A stretch of 13,438 nucleotides of DNA from an uncultured Oscillospiraceae bacterium (GTDB lineage Bacteria; Bacillota; Clostridia; Oscillospirales; Acutalibacteraceae): NCBI GenBank assembly GCA_902492045.1, contig CABUKB010000022.1:1-13438 (forward strand), in the 5' to 3' direction. Positions 6,586 through 13,438 of this stretch are shown in pieces; the first letter of the stretch is position 1; each line of letters opens with the position of its first letter. Below the pieces are notes generated by a model. That model had not been told where the DNA came from. It worked only from the letters and a program-made list of their open reading frames with translations, and did no database searches. The position numbers and the translations under genes were made by a program.

Positions 6586-8331
6586 TTACTTGGCACCGCC
6601 GTAAAGGACAGCACCGCGCTCCCCATCCACGGTAACGGTGGTTCCGCTCTTGAGAATACGGGTGGCGTTGGCGGCGCCCACGAGAACCGGCTTCTCCAGC
6701 GTCATGCCCACAATCGCAGCATGGCTGTTCAGTCCCGGTGCTTCCGTGACGATGCCGGAAGCATCCCGCAGCAGGGAGAGAATACGGTTGGAGGTTTGCG
6801 GGATCACGAGGATATCTCCCGGCCGAAACGTGCGGAGAGCCTCCTCCTCATCGGCGGCGACACACAAATTGCCGCAGGCGGTATAGGAGGTGGCGCCTAC
6901 CCCTTGTACCAGAATGTTGCCTACCAACTGAACTTTCAACAGATTGGTGGTACCCGAAATGCCGAGCGGTGCCCCCGCTGTGATGACCACCAGATCCCCA
7001 CTGGCGATATAACCGGCCTTTTCCGCCTGCTGGACCGCATGGTCGAACAGTTCGTCCATATTGTTTTTTTCTTCTGCCATGAGAGGAATAACCCCCCAGG
7101 ACAGATTCATCTGCCGCAGAACAGAGGGGGTCGGCGTGCAGCAGACAATGGGGCAGGCTGGACGGTATTTGGAGATCATCCGGGCCGTTGTTCCCGATTT
7201 TGTTACCGTAATGATAGCTTTGGCGCCCAAATCATGGGCCGTTGTGACCGTTGCATGCGAAATCGCATTGGTGACGTTCGGGGCCTCCTGCAGATCCCGG
7301 GAAGCAAAACGTTTTTTATAGTTGATGTCCTGCTCAGTCCGTTCTGCAATGCGCGCCATGGTACGCAGCGCCTCAATGGGGTAGGCCCCTGCCGCCGTCT
7401 CGCCTGAAAGCATGATGGCGCTGGTGCCGTCGTAAATGGCGTTGGCGACGTCGGTGGCCTCCGCCCGGGTGGGGCGGGGATTCTTCATCATGGAATCGAG
7501 CATCTGGGTGGCGGTGATGACCTGGAGTCCCGCATTATATCCTTTGTGGATAAGGGCCTTCTGGATAATCGGGATCTCCTCCATGGCGATTTCCACCCCC
7601 ATGTCTCCCCGCGCGACCATTATGCCGTCCGATACCCTGAGAATTTCGTCAATATTATCCACGCCCTCGGCGTTCTCGATCTTCGCGATGATCCGGATGG
7701 TATGGTTCTGATTCCGTTCGAGTTCCTGCCGGATTTGAAGCACATCGGCAGCCCTCTGGGTGAAGGAGGCCGCGATGAAATCCGCCTCCATCTCGCAGGC
7801 AAACGCGATGTCCGCCTTGTCCCGCTCGCTCATGAAGGGCATGGACAGGGCGGCGCCCGGAACATTGATCCCTTTATTGGAGGACACGGCGCCCCCGTTG
7901 AGTACCGTACAGACAATATCGGTTTCGGTGGTTTTTTCCACGACGAGATCAATCAGCCCATCGTCGATCAGAATATGGCTGCCTTTGGTTACGTCTCCGG
8001 GCAGACCCGCAAAGCTGACAGAAGCCCTTTCCGCCGTTCCCTCTGTAGGAAGGGTGGTGAGGATAAACGTGTCTCCGGCTTTGAGCATGACCTTTTTCGG
8101 AAAGGTGCCCAGCCGGATTTCCGGCCCCTTGGTATCAATCAGGATGGCGACGGGAAGATGCAGTTCCTCCCGCAGCGCCCGGATCTGCTCGATGCGGGCG
8201 CGATGAGCGTCGTGGTTCTGATGGGACATATTGATGCGGGCCACATCCATGCCTGAAAGCATCAGTTCGCGCAAAACGGTGGGATCATCGGTGGAAGGCC
8301 CGAGAGTGCAGATGATTTTGGTTTTTCTCAT
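6586..8331 (-). CDS. pyk: Pyruvate kinase with extra C-terminal PEP-utiliser-like domain
   Basis: Catalyses phosphoenolpyruvate + ADP to pyruvate + ATP, the last ATP-forming step of glycolysis, in the cytoplasm. At 581 aa it is the long Bacillus/Geobacillus-type form. The catalytic barrel shows R32 with N34 and S36 (ARINMSH), DTKGPEIRLG (66-75), the catalytic lysine and metal ligand in KIENAEG (K217, E219), RGDMGVE with D243, TATQMLDSM (273-281) and SGETAAG (309-315). The allosteric C domain includes TKSGTTARM (377-385). The added tail (about 490-581) ends with the phosphohistidine-domain-like GLNSHAAIVG (H537) and KPVLVG. I place the start at ATG 8331, where AGAAAGG lies ten bases upstream. 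The in-frame GTG at 8340 would sit directly on that site. It appears monocistronic, with its own promoter candidate and a strong terminator. Confidence 0.98.
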   Translation of the reverse strand: MRKTKIICTLGPSTDDPTVLRELMLSGMDVARINMSHQNHDAHRARIEQIRALREELHLPVAILIDTKGPEIRLGTFPKKVMLKAGDTFILTTLPTEGTAERASVSFAGLPGDVTKGSHILIDDGLIDLVVEKTTETDIVCTVLNGGAVSSNKGINVPGAALSMPFMSERDKADIAFACEMEADFIAASFTQRAADVLQIRQELERNQNHTIRIIAKIENAEGVDNIDEILRVSDGIMVARGDMGVEIAMEEIPIIQKALIHKGYNAGLQVITATQMLDSMMKNPRPTRAEATDVANAIYDGTSAIMLSGETAAGAYPIEALRTMARIAERTEQDINYKKRFASRDLQEAPNVTNAISHATVTTAHDLGAKAIITVTKSGTTARMISKYRPACPIVCCTPTPSVLRQMNLSWGVIPLMAEEKNNMDELFDHAVQQAEKAGYIASGDLVVITAGAPLGISGTTNLLKVQLVGNILVQGVGATSYTACGNLCVAADEEEALRTFRPGDILVIPQTSNRILSLLRDASGIVTEAPGLNSHAAIVGMTLEKPVLVGAANATRILKSGTTVTVDGERGAVLYGGAK

Positions 8332-8341
8332 CCATAACACG

Positions 8342-8348
8342 CCTTTCT
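8342..8348 (-). promoter_or_regulatory. Ribosome binding site that fixes the pyk start
   Basis: AGAAAGG on the minus strand lies ten bases before ATG 8331. The alternative GTG at 8340 would be only one base away, too close for use, so the 581-aa reading is preferred over 584 aa. Confidence 0.65.
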
Positions 8349-8416
8349 GAGATAGCCGGGCGGGACAGCTTATGCCGATGGGAGCAAAAGGCCGTACCGC
8401 TTTCTTTTAGGAATCA

Positions 8417-8446
8417 GGTGGCCAGCATTTCATATCGAAATCCACC
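8417..8446 (-). promoter_or_regulatory. Stem-loop at the 5' end of the pyk leader
   Basis: On the minus strand GGTGG (plus 8442-8446) pairs with CCACC (plus 8417-8421). Directly stacked inside, ATTTC pairs with GAAAT around a 5-base loop, with a 5-base bulge on the 3' side. The structure begins only a couple of bases after the predicted transcription start. Such 5' hairpins can protect mRNA from decay or bind a regulator; which applies here is unknown. Confidence 0.4.
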
Positions 8447-8454
8447 CATATTAC

Positions 8455-8463
8455 AATATAGCA
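8455..8463 (-). promoter_or_regulatory. Candidate extended -10 promoter of pyk
   Basis: On the minus strand TGCTATATT is an extended -10 element (TATATT at 8455-8460, TG at 8462-8463). The expected -35 position (8478-8483, TTCCGC) matches the consensus poorly, so the extended -10 would have to carry recognition. Transcription would start near 8448, about 117 nt before the pyk start. The remainder of the 431-nt gap between pyk and the acetyltransferase gene (8332-8762) holds the divergent promoter at 8650-8678 and otherwise nothing I recognise. Confidence 0.45.
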
Positions 8464-8649
8464 TAAACGCCTCCCTTGCGGAAGAGGATGGATGCAATCG
8501 CCGAGAAAATCTGGAATTTTCATAAAAATGGGCAGATTACGACGAAAATTTAAGTGATTTCCGCTTTTTGAGAGGAAAGGGCGAAAGGGGAGACACGGCT
8601 AGAATCGCAGAAAACAGCCTCCATTAAGAGAAATCCCGGCGGACAACGC

Positions 8650-8678
8650 TTTATATGAGCGCCCCGATATGCTATACT
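8650..8678 (+). promoter_or_regulatory. Promoter of the acetyltransferase gene
   Basis: TTTATA (8650-8655, four of six consensus bases) and TATACT (8673-8678, five of six) are 17 bases apart, and TGC immediately before the -10 makes it an extended -10. Transcription would start near 8685. A reading frame that opens at ATG 8655 begins inside this promoter, which argues that the true start codon is farther downstream. Confidence 0.65.
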
Positions 8679-8748
8679 GGCACTGCGGTATTTTCATACA
8701 ATGGTCCTGCCCCTCGGCTTATGGAGGGAGACAGGCACACCCCATGCG

Positions 8749-8754
8749 AAAGGA
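8749..8754 (+). promoter_or_regulatory. Ribosome binding site that fixes the acetyltransferase start
   Basis: AAAGGA lies eight bases before ATG 8763. The upstream in-frame ATGs at 8655 and 8721 have no comparable site. Confidence 0.6.
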
Positions 8755-8762
8755 CAGTCTCT

Positions 8763-9542
8763 ATGCTGAGTGTGGATGCCGGGAAGCGGATGGCTTTGGC
8801 GCCGTTTTTCTCCGGAATGGAAGCGACCATGATCCGCTCCTGTTTACAGGGGAGGATGGGGAAGGCATACGCCGATGCCCTGCCGCCTTCCTGCGCGCTG
8901 ATCCTTCTCGGGGATTTCGCTTTTTTAGCCGGGGATGCTTCGGCACCTGGAGCGGAAGAATTGATCCGAAACCTGTCCCGCCGTTTGATTATCGTTGTAA
9001 AAGAAGCGGAATGGGGGCCCCGTCTCGCGGCGATCCATGGGGAACGATGCCGCGAAATCGTCCGATACGCTTTTCGCCGCACCCCCGATTTTGACCGTGG
9101 CCGGTTGGAACAGCTGGCGGCTGCTTTGCCGGAGGGGGTGACCCTCGAGCCGATCGGACCGAAATGGTACGGCCGGGTGCGGAATACTTGGGCACGGGAC
9201 TTCTGTTCCCAGTTTCCGACTTTTGCTTCCTATGCCCGTGACGGCATCGGGTTTGTGGCGGTCCGCGGCGATGACATTCTCGCGGGGGCTTCGTCGTATT
9301 GTGTTTATGACGGAGGCATTGAGATCCAGGTCGATACCAGGGAGGATTGCCGCCGCCGGGGGCTTGCCACCTCCTGTGCCGCCCGGCTGATCCTCGCCTG
9401 TCTGGACCGAGGGCTTTATCCGAACTGGGACGCGGCCAGCGAAGCCTCCGCCGCCCTGGCGAAAAAACTCGGTTATCGGATGGATCATCCCTACACGGCC
9501 TATTGCCTTGAACCGAAGCCCCCGATTTTCCAAGCGCCATAG
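8763..9542 (+). CDS. GNAT acetyltransferase, ZmaR-like (PF12746 type)
   Basis: A 259-aa protein that resembles the ZmaR-type GNAT family, which transfers acetyl groups from acetyl-CoA. The founding member acetylates the antibiotic zwittermicin A, but most relatives have unknown substrates. The C-terminal GNAT core is clear: strand GIGFVAVRGDDILAGASSY (161-179), the acetyl-CoA pyrophosphate loop in VDTREDCRRRGLAT (190-203), and PNWDAASEASAALAKKLGY (220-238), the family's W-D...S...LGY signature. The N-terminal half (1-130) is the less conserved domain usual in this family. The total length fits the family. The start at 8763 is chosen on its ribosome site and because the longer frame overlaps the promoter. 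It appears monocistronic and divergent from pyk. No strong terminator is seen after it. A role in self-protection or detoxification is only a possibility. Confidence 0.85.
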   Translation: MLSVDAGKRMALAPFFSGMEATMIRSCLQGRMGKAYADALPPSCALILLGDFAFLAGDASAPGAEELIRNLSRRLIIVVKEAEWGPRLAAIHGERCREIVRYAFRRTPDFDRGRLEQLAAALPEGVTLEPIGPKWYGRVRNTWARDFCSQFPTFASYARDGIGFVAVRGDDILAGASSYCVYDGGIEIQVDTREDCRRRGLATSCAARLILACLDRGLYPNWDAASEASAALAKKLGYRMDHPYTAYCLEPKPPIFQAP

Positions 9543-9559
9543 AGCAAAAAAGTTTATAC

Positions 9560-9589
9560 TTGACAGAGCGGCGATAGACGCGATACAAT
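9560..9589 (+). promoter_or_regulatory. Sigma-A promoter of rny
   Basis: A perfect TTGACA (9560-9565) and TACAAT (9584-9589) are separated by 18 bases. Transcription would start near 9596, giving a leader of about 160 nt before the rny start codon. It begins only 18 bases after the acetyltransferase stop codon. Confidence 0.82.
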
Positions 9590-9670
9590 AAAGGATGGAA
9601 ATACAGTGACTATAAACGGTACGGTGTCGTTTTTTCACAGGATTTCTCTGACTTTGTGTTGACATTATCC

Positions 9671-9690
9671 TGCATGGACGGTTCCATGCA
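9671..9690 (+). promoter_or_regulatory. Perfect 8-bp hairpin in the rny leader
   Basis: TGCATGGA (9671-9678) and TCCATGCA (9683-9690) are exact inverted copies around the 4-base loop CGGT. Another TTGACA box (9659-9664) lies just upstream but has no good -10 partner (TTCCAT at 17 bases), so it is not called a promoter. No run of T follows directly, so it is not a standard terminator. It may be a regulatory or RNA-stability element of rny. Confidence 0.6.
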
Positions 9691-9755
9691 TCCCGTGTTT
9701 TGGGGGGATAGCTTTAAAAAGGCGAAAAGTAAATCATAGGAGGTGTATCGTAGAA

Positions 9756-11327
<1,572 letters not shown>

Positions 11328-11339
11328 ATCGGCGCAGCC

Positions 11340-11375
11340 CATCGCGCGGGGTTTCCCCGCGCGATGTTATTATTT
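11340..11375 (+). terminator. Intrinsic terminator after rny
   Basis: CATCGCGCGGGG (11340-11351) pairs perfectly over 12 bases with CCCCGCGCGATG (11355-11366) around the loop TTT, followed by TTATTATTT. No clear promoter is seen between here and ymdB, so ymdB may depend on read-through past this terminator. Confidence 0.92.
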
Positions 11376-11377
11376 CT

Positions 11378-11397
11378 GGCCGGCTATCGGGCCGGCC
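11378..11397 (+). promoter_or_regulatory. GC-rich hairpin directly ahead of the ymdB ribosome site
   Basis: GGCCGGC (11378-11384) and GCCGGCC (11391-11397) are perfect inverted copies around a 6-base loop. It begins three bases after the T-rich tail of the rny terminator and ends ten bases before the GGGGAGG ribosome site. No T-tract follows. It could protect the 5' end of a processed ymdB message or influence translation. Confidence 0.45.
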
Positions 11398-11422
11398 GCC
11401 CGGGGAGGGGAGGACTGAAACC

Positions 11423-12193
11423 GTGAATATTCTTTGTGTGGGCGATGTTGTGGGGTCGGCCGGTTGTGCCCATCTGCGGCAACTGCTGCCGGTGGTGAAG
11501 CGGCAATATGCTGTGGACATCTGTATCGTCAACGGTGAGAATGCTGCGGACGGCAACGGAATCACGCCCGCCGCCGCTACACACATACTCGACAGCGGTG
11601 CGGATGCGATTACGACGGGAAATCACACTTTCCGGCGCCGGGAATTCTATGATGTTCTCGAGGAATCTCCCTGTATTATTCGCCCCGGCAATTATCCGTC
11701 GTCTGCTCCCGGCAAGGGGATTTGTGTGCTGGATAAAGGCCGTTTCCAGGTGACGATAATCAATCTTATGGGCGTGGTGTATATGGAGCCGTTGGCCTGC
11801 CCGTTCGAGACTTTGGACCGGCTGCTGGGCGAGGCGGGAAATCCCAAGTTTTGTGTCGTCGACTTCCATGCGGAGGCTACGGCGGAAAAGAAAGCACTCG
11901 CCTATTATGCGGATGGACGGGTATCCGCGTTGTTCGGCACCCACACCCATGTACAGACGGCGGACGGGCAGATCCTGCCGAAGGGGACGGGCTTCGTCAC
12001 CGATGCGGGCATGACCGGGCCGGCGGAATCGGTTCTTGGCATCCGACCGGAGCTCGCGATTGCCAAAATGCGGGACAAACTGCCGGTTCGGTTTGCAACA
12101 GCCCCAGGGCCTTGCATGCTCAATGCAGTTTTATTCGTTGTGGACGACACGACCGGCCGGACCGTGGAGGTCCAGACGCTGGATTTGCGTTAG
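11423..12193 (+). CDS. ymdB: YmdB-type metallophosphoesterase (2',3'-cyclic nucleotide phosphodiesterase)
   Basis: A 256-aa calcineurin-like phosphoesterase of the TIGR00282/YmdB family. In B. subtilis YmdB is a 2',3'-cyclic-nucleotide phosphodiesterase that affects biofilm and motility gene expression and is encoded next to rny. The metal-binding residues are all visible: D8 (CVGDVVG), E39 and N40 (VNGENAA), N67 and H68 (TTGNHT), H149 (VVDFHAEAT), H174 and H176 (FGTHTHVQTADG). The conserved DAGMTGP lies at 194-200. The length is typical for the family. The start is GTG 11423 with GGGGAGG nine bases upstream. The gene follows the rny terminator and is 49 nt ahead of a glycosyltransferase gene with no terminator between. 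A link to surface polysaccharide is suggestive only. Confidence 0.95.
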   Translation: MNILCVGDVVGSAGCAHLRQLLPVVKRQYAVDICIVNGENAADGNGITPAAATHILDSGADAITTGNHTFRRREFYDVLEESPCIIRPGNYPSSAPGKGICVLDKGRFQVTIINLMGVVYMEPLACPFETLDRLLGEAGNPKFCVVDFHAEATAEKKALAYYADGRVSALFGTHTHVQTADGQILPKGTGFVTDAGMTGPAESVLGIRPELAIAKMRDKLPVRFATAPGPCMLNAVLFVVDDTTGRTVEVQTLDLR

Positions 12194-12228
12194 CTTTTGC
12201 ATGGCGTATACGGCGTTGAATAGACGGC

Positions 12229-12234
12229 AGGAGG
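12229..12234 (+). promoter_or_regulatory. Ribosome binding site that fixes the DPM1-like GT2 start
   Basis: AGGAGG lies eight bases before ATG 12243. Upstream in-frame ATGs, for example 12202 and one at 12036 inside ymdB, lack such a site and would add residues unlike the family. Confidence 0.8.
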
Positions 12235-12242
12235 CGTTCGAT

Positions 12243-13196
12243 ATGGACACAATCTCGGTGGTCGTACCCTGTTATAACGAGGCGGAAGCCATTCCACTGT
12301 TTTATCGGGAAATCTGCCGGGTTTCAGATTTGATGCCGGACTTCGATTTTGAGTATCTTTTTGTCAATGACGGCTCCAAAGACACCACGCTCCAGCAGAT
12401 TAAAACCCTGGCACAGACCGATCGCCGGGTCAAATACGTATCCCTTTCCCGCAATTTTGGGAAAGAATCCGCGATGTACGCCGGGTTTCGCTATGCTTCG
12501 GGGGAATATATAGCGGTTATGGATGCGGATTTGCAGGATCCTCCCTCTCTTCTTCCGGACATGATGCGGGGTATCCGTGATGAGGGATATGACTGCGTGG
12601 CTACCCGCCGGGTATCACGCAAAGGAGAACCCCCGCTTCGTTCCTTTTTCGCCCGCCTGTTTTATAAACTGATCCGGAAACTGTCCAAGACGGAAATCGT
12701 GGATGGGGCGCGGGATTACCGCCTTCTCACGCGGCAGTATGTGGATTCGCTCTTGGAGCTTGGAGAATATAACCGCTTTTCCAAGGGGCTGTTCGGCTGG
12801 TGCGGTTATGAGACCAAGTGGATCGAATTTGAAAATAGAGAAAGAGCCGCCGGAGAGACCAAATGGTCGTTTTGGAAGCTGTTTTTGTACAGCATAGATG
12901 GAATCGTGGCCTTTTCCACCGTGCCACTGGCCATTGCTGCCCTCATGGGGCTTCTCTTCTGTTTCTTGGCTTTTGTCTTTTTGCTGGTTATTTTTGTCCG
13001 CGCGTTACTTTTCGGGGACCCGGTTGCGGGTTGGCCCTCTCTCGTATGCATCATACTGCTCATCGGCGGTATTCAAATGCTGTCCATGGGGATTCTGGGC
13101 GAATACTTGGCCAAAACCTATATGGAAACCAAGCATCGACCGATTTTCATATGTAAGGAAACCAATATTCGGCGGGAAGAGGAACGCTTGCCATAA
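12243..13196 (+). CDS. DPM1/GtrB-like GT2 glycosyltransferase with C-terminal membrane helices
   Basis: A 317-aa enzyme of the polyprenyl-phosphate glycosyltransferase type. It would load a sugar from a nucleotide-sugar onto undecaprenyl phosphate at the inner membrane face, for later use outside the cell. The GT-A domain shows VVVPCYNE (6-13), VNDGSKDTT (41-49), SLSRNFGKESAMYAGF (67-82), the metal-binding MDADLQDP (93-100), DGARDYRLL (154-162) and EYNRFSKGL (175-183). Two hydrophobic segments follow (about 225-257 and 263-286), then GEYLAKTY and a short basic tail, as in GtrB/CsbB/YkoT relatives. It is probably co-transcribed with ymdB (49-nt gap). The GT-C enzyme and small flippase that often partner this type are not in the window. 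No terminator is seen before the rRNA promoters. Confidence 0.93.
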   Translation: MDTISVVVPCYNEAEAIPLFYREICRVSDLMPDFDFEYLFVNDGSKDTTLQQIKTLAQTDRRVKYVSLSRNFGKESAMYAGFRYASGEYIAVMDADLQDPPSLLPDMMRGIRDEGYDCVATRRVSRKGEPPLRSFFARLFYKLIRKLSKTEIVDGARDYRLLTRQYVDSLLELGEYNRFSKGLFGWCGYETKWIEFENRERAAGETKWSFWKLFLYSIDGIVAFSTVPLAIAALMGLLFCFLAFVFLLVIFVRALLFGDPVAGWPSLVCIILLIGGIQMLSMGILGEYLAKTYMETKHRPIFICKETNIRREEERLP

Positions 13197-13234
13197 AGGA
13201 CGAAAAATCCCGGCATGAGGAAAGAAAAAATGTG

Positions 13235-13263
13235 TTGACATTTTTGTGGGCGTATGGTATTTT
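13235..13263 (+). promoter_or_regulatory. rRNA-operon promoter P1
   Basis: A perfect TTGACA (13235-13240), 17-base spacer and TATTTT (13258-13263). It starts 39 bases after the stop codon of the glycosyltransferase gene and is the upstream member of a tandem pair. The A-rich stretch just before it (13222-13230) may act as an UP element. Confidence 0.75.
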
Positions 13264-13306
13264 AAGAAAGCTGCCTGTAAAACGGCTTGTTGAACAGAAA
13301 AAAGTC

Positions 13307-13335
13307 TTGACAAGTTATTTTGAAGGTAGTATAAT
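13307..13335 (+). promoter_or_regulatory. rRNA-operon promoter P2 (full consensus)
   Basis: A perfect TTGACA (13307-13312), exactly 17 bases, and a perfect TATAAT (13330-13335), with an A-rich tract (13296-13303) ahead of it. This is a complete sigma-A consensus and is typical of rRNA operons. Transcription would start near 13342. Confidence 0.93.
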
Positions 13336-13341
13336 CAAATC

Positions 13342-13438
13342 TTGCTGGCAACGTTGCCGGCGGTCCATTTTTCATGGACGTAAAGGGACCTTGAGAATTA
13401 AACAGCGCGAAAGAAGAGAACGACCCGTTAACGAAAAG
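13342..13438 (+). ncRNA. 5' leader of a 16S rRNA precursor (16S gene itself beyond the window)
   Basis: After P2 come two hairpins, GCTGGC/GCCGGC (13344-13361) and a perfect GTCCAT/ATGGAC with loop TTTTC (13363-13379). The stretch ACCTTGAGAATTAAACAG (13388-13405) follows and closely resembles the conserved leader found ahead of 16S rRNA in Firmicutes. GGTCC (13362-13366) can alternatively pair with GGACC (13386-13390). No 16S sequence is reached before the window ends, so this is a partial feature identified from promoter strength and leader resemblance. Confidence 0.72.

Noticed and set aside
6571..7407. A 278-codon plus-strand frame opposite pyk
   Set aside because: It begins in the pyk terminator arm and lies antisense to the C-terminal half of pyruvate kinase. 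The composition is shadow-like and no domain is visible.
8655..8762. An N-terminal extension of the acetyltransferase starting at ATG 8655
   Set aside because: It would begin inside the -35/-10 region at 8650-8678 and has no ribosome site, whereas ATG 8763 has one.
9615..9637. A terminator for the acetyltransferase gene (AAACG/CGTTT followed by T)
   Set aside because: The stem is only five pairs with a 9-base loop, and it lies downstream of the rny promoter, so a working terminator there would block rny.
8925..9665. A 246-codon minus-strand frame opposite the acetyltransferase
   Set aside because: It runs antisense across the GNAT core and the rny promoter, with low-complexity basic composition and no recognisable motif.
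9659..9687. A second rny promoter starting with TTGACA at 9659
   Set aside because: The -10 position (TTCCAT) matches poorly and overlaps the perfect hairpin; the box at 9560-9589 is far better.

Overview
The window looks like a chromosomal segment of a Gram-positive, low-to-mid GC Firmicute, most likely class Clostridia. The evidence is strong consensus sigma-A promoters, AGGAGG-type ribosome binding sites, RNase Y directly followed by YmdB, a pyruvate kinase carrying the extra C-terminal phosphohistidine-type domain, and a ZmaR-type acetyltransferase. Assignment to an Oscillospirales-like group is a guess.

Left part, minus strand (1-6540). Two tRNA genes (a CAU tRNA and tRNA-Trp) have their own promoter and lie beyond the end of a five-gene surface-polysaccharide operon. 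In transcription order the operon reads GT4 glycosyltransferase, Wzy-like polymerase/ligase, GT2 glycosyltransferase, Wzx-like flippase, GT32 (DXD) glycosyltransferase. It starts from a near-consensus promoter at 6460-6488 and has a leader of about 100 nt. The genes are consistent with building a short lipid-linked oligosaccharide, flipping it across the membrane and polymerising it. The priming transferase, the chain-length/kinase pair and the nucleotide-sugar genes are not in view, so they must lie elsewhere or be absent.

Middle (6540-9542). Pyruvate kinase (minus strand) ends at a strong intrinsic terminator that separates it from the polysaccharide operon. It is divergent from a GNAT acetyltransferase gene (plus strand), with a 431-nt gap holding promoter candidates for both directions.

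Right part, plus strand (9560-13438). RNase Y has a strong promoter and a roughly 160-nt leader with a perfect hairpin. A strong terminator follows it. Then come ymdB (metallophosphoesterase) and a DPM1/GtrB-like membrane glycosyltransferase, which look co-transcribed. The window closes with two tandem rRNA-type promoters and a leader typical of a 16S rRNA gene that should begin just outside.

I found no CRISPR array, insertion sequence, prophage or toxin-antitoxin module, and no clearly novel multi-gene system. The points most worth a second look are the self-contained, lower-GC polysaccharide cassette between housekeeping genes, the leader structures of that operon, pyk and rny, the identity of the CAU tRNA, and the structured spacer between the two tRNAs.
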